Source of the DNA: Kocuria sp. cx-455
GTDB lineage: Bacteria > Actinomycetota > Actinomycetes > Actinomycetales > Micrococcaceae
Direction: 5' to 3'
Assembly (NCBI RefSeq): GCF_014698015.1
Contig: NZ_JACXBS010000007.1
Coordinates: forward strand, 124,001-188,000
DNA: 64,000 nt
Shown piece after piece: positions 8,247-16,320 of this stretch; position 1 is the stretch's first letter; each line of letters begins with the position of its first letter. The notes under the pieces were generated by a model. The model was not told the DNA's origin and ran no database searches. It saw nothing but the letters and a program-made list of their open reading frames with translations. Position numbers and translations under genes: made by a program.

Positions 8247-9329
8247 GTGGAGCCGCAACAGACACCCGAGAGTCACCCGGCCGGCGGCGCGCGCCAGGGC
8301 ACCGTCAATACGCGCGGGGCACTCAGGGCGAGCAACTATGAGTCAGGAACCGAGCGACGTCGTCGCCCCAAGCTCGTAGTCCTCACGTCCCCCAGCGCAG
8401 CGGACCTGCCGAATGCCCGGGAGGTTGAGGCGCTCTCCGAGGTGGTCTACGCAACCGCGGAACAACTACCCGACGCTCTTCCCGGGGCTCAAGTGCTGCT
8501 GGTCTGGGACTTCTTCTCCACGGCACTGCGGGATGCCTGGCAGTACGCGACGGACCTTGAGTGGATCCACGTGGCTGCGGCGGGCGTGGACTCGTTGTTG
8601 TTCGATGCACTGCGCGACTCGGACATCACGGTGACCAACGCCCACGGCGCCTTTGACGTACCCATCGCCGAATTCGTGCTCGCCTCGATCCTGGCCCATG
8701 ACAAGCATCTGCACCGCAGCAAAGAACTGCAACGAAATACAGAATGGCGACATCGAGAGCTCCAGCAGACCGCGGGCCAGCGGGCGCTGGTGGTCGGCAC
8801 CGGAGGAATCGGCCGAGCGACCGCAAGACTCCTGCGAGCGGCAGGCTTGAAGGTCACGGGCGCAGGCCGCACCGAACGCGAGCGCGACAGGGATTTCGGC
8901 ACGGTGGTCGCCAGTTCGGACCTCGCGCAGCATGTGGGAGAGATTGATCATCTGGTGTTGATCGCGCCCTTGACCAACGCGACCCGGGGACTGCTCGACC
9001 GCCACGTACTCGGGCACATGAAACCGAGCGCGCACGTGGTCAATGTGGGCCGCGGGGCGCTCGTGGACGAGCCCGCACTGGTGGCTGCGTTGCGCGAAGA
9101 ACGCCTGGCGGCGGCGTCGCTGGATGTCTTCGAACGGGAGCCCCTGCCCGGCGACCATCCGTTCTGGGCCATGCCCACCGTGCACATCTCCGCACACATG
9201 AGCGGCGATGTGGTTGGCTGGCGCACCACCCTGGCGGAACAGTTCGAGCACAACTTGGCCCGCTGGCTGCACGGCGAGGACCTCAAGAACGTGGTCGACA
9301 AGCACCTGGGCTACGTGCGCGGTCACTAA
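8247..9329 (+). CDS. D-isomer-specific 2-hydroxyacid dehydrogenase
   Basis: NAD(P)-dependent reductase/dehydrogenase that interconverts 2-oxo and D-2-hydroxy acids. The Rossmann motif VVGTGGIGRATARLLRAAG lies at about 178-196. The signature NVGRGALVDEPAL carries the catalytic Arg region; the segment LDVFEREPLPGDHPFW and the catalytic His in HISAHMSG follow. The length of 360 aa includes about 35 poorly conserved N-terminal residues, so the GTG start at 8247 (weak AGGG upstream) may not be correct. The divergent partner is an FAD/Fe-S D-2-hydroxyacid dehydrogenase, and both probably answer to the GntR palindrome at 8209. The exact substrate is undetermined. Confidence 0.8.
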   Translation: MEPQQTPESHPAGGARQGTVNTRGALRASNYESGTERRRRPKLVVLTSPSAADLPNAREVEALSEVVYATAEQLPDALPGAQVLLVWDFFSTALRDAWQYATDLEWIHVAAAGVDSLLFDALRDSDITVTNAHGAFDVPIAEFVLASILAHDKHLHRSKELQRNTEWRHRELQQTAGQRALVVGTGGIGRATARLLRAAGLKVTGAGRTERERDRDFGTVVASSDLAQHVGEIDHLVLIAPLTNATRGLLDRHVLGHMKPSAHVVNVGRGALVDEPALVAALREERLAAASLDVFEREPLPGDHPFWAMPTVHISAHMSGDVVGWRTTLAEQFEHNLARWLHGEDLKNVVDKHLGYVRGH

Positions 9330-9421
9330 TACACCCCCGCAGTCTCAGGTGATGAACCTGCAGAAAGGAGGCGCGCTCTAAGCGTTTTCCTCCCTCACAT
9401 CGGGTAACTGTCTTCCCCTCA

Positions 9422-9464
9422 CGTGAGACCCCGTGAGCCACTGGCTTCACGGGGTCGCGTCACG
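9422..9464 (+). terminator. Hairpin terminator after the 2-hydroxyacid dehydrogenase gene
   Basis: GACCCCGTGAGCC (9427-9439) pairs with GGCTTCACGGGGTC (9443-9456), with one bulged base and a 3-nt loop. Outer CGTGA/TCACG pairs extend it. There is no T-tract, which is common for actinobacterial terminators. Confidence 0.6.
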
Positions 9465-9503
9465 CACCCGCGCGATACCGCAAAAAATTTCTGGGCAAAC
9501 CCC

Positions 9504-9532
9504 TTGACCTGTGACCCAGCCTACAGTAGATT
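9504..9532 (+). promoter_or_regulatory. Sigma-70-type promoter TTGACC-N17-TAGATT
   Basis: A -35 TTGACC (9504-9509) and a -10 TAGATT (9527-9532) are separated by 17 bp. Transcription would begin near 9539, about 38 nt before the small gene at 9577. Confidence 0.5.
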
Positions 9533-9576
9533 TCATATTACGGAAAACAGCTTCCGGATTACGAAAGGAATGAGAA

Positions 9577-9756
9577 ATGTCGAACGCACCCGCCACTGCA
9601 GCCCACGTGTCCTACTTCAAGTACACCGGCGATACGCTGGACCCGGATTTCTCCTCCGGTAGCAGCAAGATCCAGAACCGGTCCGCTGAGATGTGGACCC
9701 TGGCCGTCTCCGCTGCGTGCGTTGGAGCAGCACTGTCCCGGATCCTGGCCCGCTGA
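9577..9756 (+). CDS. Small protein of unknown function (59 aa)
   Basis: Short gene starting ATG 9577 after AAAGGA (spacing about 8) and ending TGA 9756. A good promoter (9504-9532) lies upstream. The product starts MSNAPATAAHVSYFKYTGD, has a Ser/Asp-rich centre, and ends in an amphipathic to hydrophobic helix (MWTLAVSAACVGAALSRILAR-like, residues 39-59) that could touch the membrane. It sits 40 bp upstream of the Bcp peroxiredoxin gene on the same strand, so they may be co-transcribed. I do not recognise a family. Codon use is strongly GC3-biased, as in real genes here. Confidence 0.6.
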   Translation: MSNAPATAAHVSYFKYTGDTLDPDFSSGSSKIQNRSAEMWTLAVSAACVGAALSRILAR

Positions 9757-9796
9757 CCGCGGATCCCGCCGGAACCCCCCACCACTAGGAGCAGCC

Positions 9797-10270
9797 ATGT
9801 CCCGCGAACTCACTTCGGGCGATACCGCCCCCGCACTCACTCTCACCGCTCATGACGGCACCACCGTGACCCTCGGTGACCAGAACGAACGCAGCGCAGT
9901 GGTGTACTTCTACCCCAGGGCGTTCACGCCGGGGTGCACCACCGAGGCATGCGACTTCCGCGACAACCTGGCCGCCATCCAGGGCCTGGGTTACGACGTG
10001 TACGGGGTCTCCGGGGACAGCCCGGAAGAACTCAGTCGTTTCGTGGCGGAATATCACCTCCCCTACACACTCTTGTCGGACCCCGAGCACACCGCCGCCA
10101 AGGAATGGGGCGCGTGGGGCGAGCGCACCATCAACGGTGAAACCTCCGAGGGCCCGCTGCGCTCCACGTTCGTGGTGAACGCAGACGGCACTCTCGCGAA
10201 CGCCGAATACCGCGTGGACGCGAAGGGCCACGTGGGACGCCTCGTGTCCGAACTCTCCAACGGTTCCTGA
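9797..10270 (+). CDS. bcp: Thioredoxin-dependent thiol peroxidase (Bcp/PrxQ-type peroxiredoxin)
   Basis: Cytosolic peroxiredoxin of 157 aa that reduces H2O2 and organic hydroperoxides with thioredoxin. The active-site motif PRAFTPGCTTEACDFRDN holds the peroxidatic Cys in TPGCT and the resolving Cys five residues later, the PrxQ spacing. ATG 9797 was chosen because AGGAG lies at 9787-9791; longer in-frame starts read into a non-conserved stretch. It follows the 59-aa gene and ends at a strong hairpin terminator (10323-10357). Confidence 0.92.
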   Translation: MSRELTSGDTAPALTLTAHDGTTVTLGDQNERSAVVYFYPRAFTPGCTTEACDFRDNLAAIQGLGYDVYGVSGDSPEELSRFVAEYHLPYTLLSDPEHTAAKEWGAWGERTINGETSEGPLRSTFVVNADGTLANAEYRVDAKGHVGRLVSELSNGS

Positions 10271-10322
10271 GAACCGTCACCAGACTCCGCCCGGGCAGTG
10301 GCCTCCTGGACGGGCGGAAACA

Positions 10323-10357
10323 GCGGCAGCCGTCTTCGGGCGGCTGCCGCCCTTTTT
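10323..10357 (+). terminator. Rho-independent terminator of bcp
   Basis: GCGGCAGCCG (10323-10332) pairs perfectly with CGGCTGCCGC (10341-10350), followed by CCTTTTT. The remaining bases up to 10443 hold no supported gene. Confidence 0.85.
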
Positions 10358-10443
10358 AGCCCTTGAGCATTACCTCGCGCGACGCCGCCCGCTCGACTGC
10401 CAGCCCGGCCCCGTCATCGGGACGCAGCCCCAACACCGCCCGC

Positions 10444-11499
10444 TCAGCCCTCGCCCGTGATGAGCCCCTCGGACACCATCCAGTCGTGGGCCACGTCCAC
10501 GGGCTCTTGGCCTTCCACGTCCACCTTGAGGTTCAGCTGGCGCATGGTCTCATCGGTCAGTAGCGGCGAGACCTGATCGAAGACCTCCCGCAGCTGCGGG
10601 TATTGCTCCAGGGTTTCCGAGTTGAACACCGGCGCCGCGTTGTACGCGGGGAAGAACTTCCGGTCATCCTCGAGCACCGTGAACTCCAGGGCGTCGATCC
10701 GACCGTCGGTCGTGAAGACCTCACCGAAGTTGCAGTCGCCGTTATCGGTTGCGGTGTACACGGCACCCGTGTCGTACACGCCGATGTTGCCGTCCGGAAT
10801 GCCGTTGGCCGAGCCTCGCGGAATGTCGTAGGTGTCCAGCATGGGATCCAGGCCGTCCGGGCGGGAGTTGAATTCCGCCTCCACGCACAACGTCCGTTCG
10901 GCCACGGGCAGGTTCCCGATCTGTGACAGCTTGGAAATGTTGCCCAGCTCGGGCACGGCCTCGCTGCGCACCGCGAACGCATACGTGTTGTTCAACGGCG
11001 CCGGCCTACCCCACGTGAGTCCGTTCTCGAGGTCGGCGTCGTGGACGGCCCGCCACTGTTCTTCCTTGTCCGGGATGCCGGTCGGGTTGCCCATGTACGT
11101 GATCCAGGCGGTTCCCGTGTACTCGTAGGTGAAGTCACCCTCTCCCGACACCATGAGTTCGCGCACCGGTTGGCTTCCCGGAACGTTGGTGAAATCCTCC
11201 ACCTCGAACCCGGCAGCCTCCGCGGTCATCACGGCGATCTTGCCCAGGATGAGTTGCTCCGTGAAGTTCTTGCTCACCACCGTGATCTGGGCGTCCTCGG
11301 GCAGGCCTTCCACGGCCTGTATCGACCCCGGTTGCACCTCCGGCACGAACGACGTAGCCGGTTGCAGACCGCAGCCCGCCAGCAGCATCACGCCGAAGCC
11401 CGCGCTCAGCCCGGCGGCAATGCGCGTGGGCTTTCGTGTCGACGACGCCGCCCCGGCCACCGGTCGTTGCCTCTGTCCCGTTCGTTTCGACGTTGCCAT
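10444..11499 (-). CDS. Osmoprotectant ABC transporter, substrate-binding lipoprotein (OpuCC/ProX type)
   Basis: Extracytoplasmic binding protein for glycine betaine, choline or a related quaternary amine, 351 aa. It has an N-terminal basic region, a hydrophobic helix and lipobox LLAGC with Cys43 as the lipidated residue. The OpuAC-type domain follows (about 65-345; ITVVSKNFTEQLILGKI and YEYTGTAW are typical of OpuCC/ProX proteins). The start ATG overlaps the stop of the upstream permease gene (TGATG), which fixes it. It is the last gene of a four-gene operon. The substrate is inferred from family only. Confidence 0.88.
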   Translation of the reverse strand: MATSKRTGQRQRPVAGAASSTRKPTRIAAGLSAGFGVMLLAGCGLQPATSFVPEVQPGSIQAVEGLPEDAQITVVSKNFTEQLILGKIAVMTAEAAGFEVEDFTNVPGSQPVRELMVSGEGDFTYEYTGTAWITYMGNPTGIPDKEEQWRAVHDADLENGLTWGRPAPLNNTYAFAVRSEAVPELGNISKLSQIGNLPVAERTLCVEAEFNSRPDGLDPMLDTYDIPRGSANGIPDGNIGVYDTGAVYTATDNGDCNFGEVFTTDGRIDALEFTVLEDDRKFFPAYNAAPVFNSETLEQYPQLREVFDQVSPLLTDETMRQLNLKVDVEGQEPVDVAHDWMVSEGLITGEG

Positions 11500-12281
11500 C
11501 ACAGTCCCTTCGGGCGCGCGACGTATTCCACGAAACGCCCCAGCCAATCCACGAGCAGAGCCAACAGTGCCACCAGCAGGGAACCCGCTATGAGCACCTT
11601 GATCAAGTTCAGGTTCACTCCCGTGGTGATCAGGATTCCCAAGCCACCGCCGTTGATGAACGTGGCGAGGGTTGCGGTGCCCACCAGCAGCACCAGTGCC
11701 GTGCGAATACCGGACAGCATCACCGGCACCGCGAGCGGCAGTTCCACCCTGAAGAGCACCGCGGCCGCGCTCATCCCCATGCCGCGTCCGGCTTCCACGA
11801 GCCGCTGGTCCACTTGTTGCAGTCCCACCATGGTGTTGCGCAACACCGGCAGGATCGCGTACGCCACCAATGCCACGACCGCTGCCGTGAACCCGAAACC
11901 GAGCCAGAAGGCCAATAACACCACCAGGCCGATGGCCGGAGCCGCTTGCCCGATGTTGGCCACCACCAGAACGGGTCCGGTGAACTTTCGGAGCGGGCCG
12001 CGCGTGAGCAGGATTCCCAGCGGGATCGCGATGGCCAGGACCAGCACGGCCGCCACCGCGGTGAGTTTCAGATGCTCCCACGTGTAACCCCACAGTGCGC
12101 CGGGCGCCAGTGTCGCACGTTCCGTATCCGTCAGGTCACCGAAGGCCAACCACGCGAACAAGGCCGCAATGGCCACGAGGATGACGGCCAGCTGGATCCA
12201 CAGTCCCTTGGACGAACTTCCGGCCACCGCGGCGGTGGTCGAGACGGCATCCGGGTTCGCGACCCCGGTGGTGGCGCTCAT
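11499..12281 (-). CDS. Osmoprotectant ABC transporter permease (ProW/OpuC type)
   Basis: Integral membrane permease of 260 aa with the binding-protein-dependent transport fold. It has an N-terminal helix at about 30-47 and five to six further helices. The conserved coupling-loop region is VLRNTMVGLQQVDQRLVEAGRGMGMS, and the C-terminal GTATLATFINGGGLG segment is typical of glycine-betaine permeases. It starts within the end of the ATPase gene (4-bp ATGA overlap) and ends within the start of the binding-protein gene. This is the longer of two permeases in the operon and should pair with the one at 13566. Confidence 0.88.
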   Translation of the reverse strand: MSATTGVANPDAVSTTAAVAGSSSKGLWIQLAVILVAIAALFAWLAFGDLTDTERATLAPGALWGYTWEHLKLTAVAAVLVLAIAIPLGILLTRGPLRKFTGPVLVVANIGQAAPAIGLVVLLAFWLGFGFTAAVVALVAYAILPVLRNTMVGLQQVDQRLVEAGRGMGMSAAAVLFRVELPLAVPVMLSGIRTALVLLVGTATLATFINGGGLGILITTGVNLNLIKVLIAGSLLVALLALLVDWLGRFVEYVARPKGL

Positions 12282-13573
12282 GACCGGTCCCCGGCCGCGT
12301 CTTCGGTGGCCGCTGTGGAACCGGCCGCGGCGGCGTCGTCCTGGCTGTCGTGGTCGGAAACTTGGGGGAGGGCACCGGTGTTGAGACCGACCGGCGCGTC
12401 ACCGTGGCCCTGGGCGGCGGCCTGGCCGGCCGAGATCGCGTCCATCACGGTATTGACCGTGATCAGTCCGGTGAACACATCTCTTCGCCCGGCGACCAGC
12501 GCCGCGCCCGTGCTCGCGACCAGCATCGCGTCCAGGGCGTCGTTGAGCGTGGATTGTTCGTTGACGAGCGGCAGGTCGGGGTCCGCGGCGTCCGAAATCA
12601 CCTGCATGCGTGAGAGCTGGCGTTGCGACAACCACTGGATCGCGCGGCCACGTGAATCCAGGATCACCACATTCTGCTGACCGGCTTGCTCGAGCCGGGC
12701 GATGACCTCCTCCGGCGACTCCCCCGCCCTGGCGGTGACGGCTTCCTGCTGCTCCACCTCGTGCACCCGGTTGAGCGTGAGCTGCTTGAGCCCGGCGCCG
12801 GAACCGATGAAGTTCTCCACGAACTCGTTGGCCGGATTGGCGAGGATACGTTCGGGAGAGTCGTACTGCTCGATTTGGGCGCCCTCGTTGAAGATGGCGA
12901 TCCAGTCGCCGAGCTTCACGGCCTCGTCGAAGTCGTGCGTCACGCAGACAATGGTTTTCTGCAGCTCGGCCTGGATGTTGAGCAACTCGTTCTGCAGGCG
13001 TTGCCGGGTGATGGGGTCCACGGCGCCGAACGGCTCGTCCATGAGCAGGATGGGCGGGTCCGCCGCGAGCGCACGGGCCACGCCAATGCGCTGCTGCTGT
13101 CCGCCGGAGAGTTCCTTGGGGTACCGGTTGCGGTAGGTCTTGGGGTCTAGGGACACCAGGTCGAGGAGTTCATCCACCCGAGCGGCAATGCGGTCCTTGT
13201 CCCACCCGAGCATTTTGGGCACCAACCCGATGTTGGCGGCAACGCTCATGTGGGGGAACAGTCCGCCGGCCTGAATCACGTAGCCGATCTGACGGCGCAG
13301 CTTGTCACCGTTCATGTCCGTGACGTTGTCCCCGTTGATCACGATGGACCCGTCCGACGGTTCGATCAGGCGGTTGATCATTTTGAGGGTGGTCGTCTTG
13401 CCGCAGCCGGAGGGACCCACGAACATCACAATGCTGCCCGCGGGGATCTCCATGGTGAGCCCGCCCACTGCCGGCTTGGCCTGACCGGGGTACTGCTTGG
13501 TCACCTGATCGAGAAGGATGGATGCGCCGCTGACCTGCTCGGCAGAGTTCTGGATGGTTTGTGTTTCAGACAC
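12278..13573 (-). CDS. Osmoprotectant ABC transporter ATP-binding protein with CBS domains
   Basis: ATPase subunit of 431 aa that powers osmoprotectant uptake. It has Walker A GPSGCGKTT (about 53-61), signature LSGGQQQR, Walker B ILLMDEPFG and the H-loop CVTHDFDEA. The part after about residue 265 contains a CBS-type regulatory region (ILDSRGRAIQWLS, and ALVAGRRDVFTGLITVNTVMDAI), followed by an Ala/Asp-rich tail. In related systems CBS modules sense ionic strength. It overlaps the permease genes on both sides, so all four genes are one transcript. Confidence 0.9.
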   Translation of the reverse strand: MSETQTIQNSAEQVSGASILLDQVTKQYPGQAKPAVGGLTMEIPAGSIVMFVGPSGCGKTTTLKMINRLIEPSDGSIVINGDNVTDMNGDKLRRQIGYVIQAGGLFPHMSVAANIGLVPKMLGWDKDRIAARVDELLDLVSLDPKTYRNRYPKELSGGQQQRIGVARALAADPPILLMDEPFGAVDPITRQRLQNELLNIQAELQKTIVCVTHDFDEAVKLGDWIAIFNEGAQIEQYDSPERILANPANEFVENFIGSGAGLKQLTLNRVHEVEQQEAVTARAGESPEEVIARLEQAGQQNVVILDSRGRAIQWLSQRQLSRMQVISDAADPDLPLVNEQSTLNDALDAMLVASTGAALVAGRRDVFTGLITVNTVMDAISAGQAAAQGHGDAPVGLNTGALPQVSDHDSQDDAAAAGSTAATEDAAGDRS

Positions 13574-14207
13574 GGATACCTCGCGAGGTTGTCAGTCGGC
13601 TCAGGACCACCAGAAGGAGGTCCAAAATAATGGCCAGCAGGATCACGCCAACGACTCCTACCACCACGGATTCAAATGCGTTGGCCCCGCCCAGCCGGGA
13701 GAGACCCGAAAAGATGAAACCGCCCAGGCCGGGGCCGAGCGTATAGGCGGCGACCGCCGCAATGCCCATGACCATTTGTGCGGACACTCGAATGCCCGCC
13801 AGGATGATCGGCCACGCCATGGGCAGTTCCACGGTGGCCAGGGTGCGCAACCGGCTCATGCCGATTCCGCGCGCGGATTCGACCACGGAGGCGGGGATGC
13901 TGTTCAGCCCCACCACCGCGTTGCGCAGGATGGGCAGGGTCGCGAAGAACGTGACCACAATGACGGCCGGGATGACACCAAAACCGAAGGGTGCGATCAA
14001 CAAACCAATGAGCGCGAAAGAAGGAATGGTCAGCCCCATGGCCGAAACGCCGTTGGCGAGCGCGCTGGCCGTTTTACTGCGGTAGACCAGCGCGGAGAGC
14101 ACCACGGCCACAATCGTGGCCAGCACCAAGCATTGGACCACCAGGCTGAAATGCTGCCACGAGGCGAACAAGATCTGTTGCTGACTATCTCTGACAAAGT
14201 CCCACAC
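13566..14207 (-). CDS. Osmoprotectant ABC transporter permease (OpuCB/ProW type)
   Basis: First gene of the osmoprotectant operon: a 213-aa permease with about five helices, the loop LRNAVVGLNSIPASVVESARGIGMS, and AAVAAYTLGPGLGGFIFSGL near the C-terminus. The GTG start at 14207 has GGAG about 11 bp upstream, which is rather long; no better start is visible. The stop overlaps the ATPase start by 8 bp. Two different permeases in one operon imply a heterodimeric membrane channel. Confidence 0.85.
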   Translation of the reverse strand: MWDFVRDSQQQILFASWQHFSLVVQCLVLATIVAVVLSALVYRSKTASALANGVSAMGLTIPSFALIGLLIAPFGFGVIPAVIVVTFFATLPILRNAVVGLNSIPASVVESARGIGMSRLRTLATVELPMAWPIILAGIRVSAQMVMGIAAVAAYTLGPGLGGFIFSGLSRLGGANAFESVVVGVVGVILLAIILDLLLVVLSRLTTSRGIRV

Positions 14208-14489
14208 GCGCGCACCGTCTCCACCCCCGCCGCAGGCAGAGAGCTATCTCGTCCATAGTGATCAGATTGCTGCTGATTTCCGTTTAGAGTATGACCGACC
14301 TCACCCATTCACGTGCATTACGACGCATCTTTCTTCCATCGTGACCTGTTCGTTACATTAGCCGACCCGCCGTTAGTTGCACCTCTGCCGGGTCGTGTTG
14401 CTCATAGCGGACAGTCCCGGAATCTTCTTGCCAAGAGCAGTGAGCAGTGGAAGCGTGGAGGCATAACCCATTAGAAAGGAGCTTTACCA
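14208..14489. other. Intergenic region between the osmoprotectant operon and the PfpI gene
   Basis: 282 bp of less GC-rich DNA that must hold the divergent promoters of the transporter operon and the PfpI-like gene. The PfpI ribosome-binding site AAAGGAG is at 14474-14480. I could not assign convincing -35/-10 boxes or an operator. Confidence 0.6.
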
Positions 14490-15044
14490 ATGGCTGACTT
14501 GACCGGTAAGAAGATTCTCTCGCTTCAGACCAACCGCGGTGTGGAGCAGGATGAGTTGAAGGTTCCCCTGGAGAAGCTGCGCGAAGCGGGTGCCACCGTG
14601 ACCGTCGCTTCGCCGGAGAACGGTGAGGTTCAGAGCCTCGTGGGCGACTGGGATTTGGGTGAGACCTTCCCCGTGGACCAAAAGATTTCCGACGTCAACG
14701 ACTCCGAGTACGACCTGCTGCTGCTGCCCGGGGGCACACTCAACGCGGACACCCTGCGCTTGGACGAGGATGCCCAGAAGATCGCCCAGGCCTTCGCATC
14801 CTCCGGCCGCCCCATTGCCTCCATCTGCCACGGCCCGTGGCTGCTCGTGCAAACCGGACTGGTGGACGGCAAGACCCTGACCTCCTACGAGTCCGTCAAG
14901 GTCGACATCAGCAACGCCGGCGGCACGTGGGTGGACCAGCCCGTCAAGCGGTGCCCCGCCAAGGACTGGGTGCTCATCACCTCTCGCAACCCCGGTGACC
15001 TGGAACCGTTCGTCCAGGCCATCGAGAAGGAGCTGACCGCCTGA
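14490..15044 (+). CDS. DJ-1/PfpI family protein (general stress protein 18 type)
   Basis: 184-aa cytosolic protein of the type 1 glutamine amidotransferase-like superfamily. The nucleophile elbow ASICHGPW carries the conserved Cys followed by His, and KILSLQTNRGVEQDEL is the usual first strand and Glu loop. Family members act as deglycases, chaperones or stress proteins; the actual activity here is unknown. The start is supported by AAAGGAG 9 bp upstream. Single gene followed by a hairpin at 15092-15126. Confidence 0.88.
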   Translation: MADLTGKKILSLQTNRGVEQDELKVPLEKLREAGATVTVASPENGEVQSLVGDWDLGETFPVDQKISDVNDSEYDLLLLPGGTLNADTLRLDEDAQKIAQAFASSGRPIASICHGPWLLVQTGLVDGKTLTSYESVKVDISNAGGTWVDQPVKRCPAKDWVLITSRNPGDLEPFVQAIEKELTA

Positions 15045-15091
15045 GATCACTGAGCGGGATCACCACCCGGAAAGATCTCGACCAGAACCAC

Positions 15092-15126
15092 AACTGCCCC
15101 GGTCGCATCTTGCGGCCGGGGCAGTT
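15092..15126. terminator. Hairpin between convergent PfpI and aminotransferase genes
   Basis: AACTGCCCCGG (15092-15102) pairs with CCGGGGCAGTT (15116-15126), and CGC/GCG pairs inside continue it around an ATCTT loop. It can serve both convergent transcripts. No T-tract. Confidence 0.7.
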
Positions 15127-15175
15127 CCGTCACCGGGTAGGGTGCCGGACGTCATCCGGTGTAGGTCCTCGAGGA

Positions 15176-16273
15176 CTACTTCCCCAGCACGTCCTTCAAT
15201 GCACCCAGGATGAGCGCCACGGATTCCGGGGCGGCATTGGGGCCCATCAGGCCGATGCGCCACACGGTGTTGGCGAACTCTTTGACGCCCGGTCCGATCT
15301 CCAGGTTGTACTTCTCGAGCAGTTCCTTACGGACGGCGGTGGAATCGACCCCGTCCGGGACCTTGACGGTGGTCAGCTCGGGCAAGCGGTGGCCCTCCGC
15401 CGCGAAGAGCTCCAGCCCCATGGCCTCCAACCCGTTCTGCAGCGCGTGGCCGGCCGCGTAGTGACGGTCGCGAACGGCGTCGAGCCCTTCATCGAGAATG
15501 CGCTGCAGTCCGGCATCCAGGGACGCAATCATGGCGACCGGGGCGGTGTGGTGGTAGGTGCGGGTCGCGCTGCCGGAGGCCTCCCCCACGTAACCGCCCA
15601 GCATTCCCAGGTCCAGGTACCACGAGCGGGGGTTTTCCACTCGGCGCTCCCACGCGCGATCCGACACCGTGAAGGGCGCCAGGCCCGGGGCCACGCCCAG
15701 GCACTTCTGTGTGCCGGCGTAGCCGATGTCGATGCCCCACTCGTCGGCCTTCAGTTCAATACCGCCGATCGACGTCACGGCGTCCACGAGGAGCAGGGCG
15801 TCGCCCTTGATGGCCCCGAGGGCGGCGATGTCCGAGCGGACGCCCGTGGAGGTTTCCGCGTGGACGGCCGCAATGATTGTGGGGTTCGGGTGCGCCTGCG
15901 ACACTTTCTGCGCATCCACGGGCTGGCCGAAGGGGAAGTCCACCCGAATCACCTCGGCACCGCAGCGCGCGGCAACATCGCACATGCGCTCGCCGAAGAG
16001 CCCGTTGACGGCGATCACCACCGGGTCACCGGGATTCACGAAGTTCACGAACGCCGCTTCCATGCCCGCCGAACCGGTGGCCGAGACCGGCAAAGTCCGG
16101 CGATTGGCGGTGCCCCACACCTGACGCAGGCCGTCACAGGCACGGTCCATGATCTCCAGGAACTTGGGGTCCAGATGTCCGATGAGCGGTCGGGCGAGTG
16201 CCTCGGTGGCTTCAGGGTACGGATTGGTCGGTCCGGGGCCGAACAAGTGGCGAACGGTCAACGTGCTGGTCAT
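15176..16273 (-). CDS. Class V aminotransferase (alanine-glyoxylate / serine-pyruvate type)
   Basis: PLP enzyme of 365 aa that transfers an amino group from alanine or serine to glyoxylate or another 2-oxo acid. FGPGPTNPYPEATEAL is the typical N-terminus; VDAVTSIGGIEL holds the cofactor Asp and AGTQKCLGVAPGL the PLP-binding Lys. GAGGAGG lies 7 bp before ATG 16273. A longer frame upstream of this start is not conserved. It lies 47 bp behind the MFS gene at 16321 and is probably co-transcribed with it. Confidence 0.88.
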   Translation of the reverse strand: MTSTLTVRHLFGPGPTNPYPEATEALARPLIGHLDPKFLEIMDRACDGLRQVWGTANRRTLPVSATGSAGMEAAFVNFVNPGDPVVIAVNGLFGERMCDVAARCGAEVIRVDFPFGQPVDAQKVSQAHPNPTIIAAVHAETSTGVRSDIAALGAIKGDALLLVDAVTSIGGIELKADEWGIDIGYAGTQKCLGVAPGLAPFTVSDRAWERRVENPRSWYLDLGMLGGYVGEASGSATRTYHHTAPVAMIASLDAGLQRILDEGLDAVRDRHYAAGHALQNGLEAMGLELFAAEGHRLPELTTVKVPDGVDSTAVRKELLEKYNLEIGPGVKEFANTVWRIGLMGPNAAPESVALILGALKDVLGK

Positions 16274-16320
16274 GGGGGCCTCCTCAGGTGGTCCATGTGC
16301 GGGGTGCGTCTCCGTCAACC

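Noticed and set aside
9423-9662. 79-codon open frame running through the terminator and promoter before the 59-aa gene
   Set aside because: It spans a hairpin terminator and a good promoter, has no ribosome-binding site, and overlaps the better-supported 59-aa frame out of register.
10358-10443. Possible short plus-strand gene after the bcp terminator
   Set aside because: The frame overlaps the binding-protein gene antisense and has no start signals.
11500-12093. Upstream extension of the osmoprotectant binding-protein frame
   Set aside because: The extra residues are a shadow of the permease gene in another frame; the lipobox and TGATG overlap place the start at 11499.
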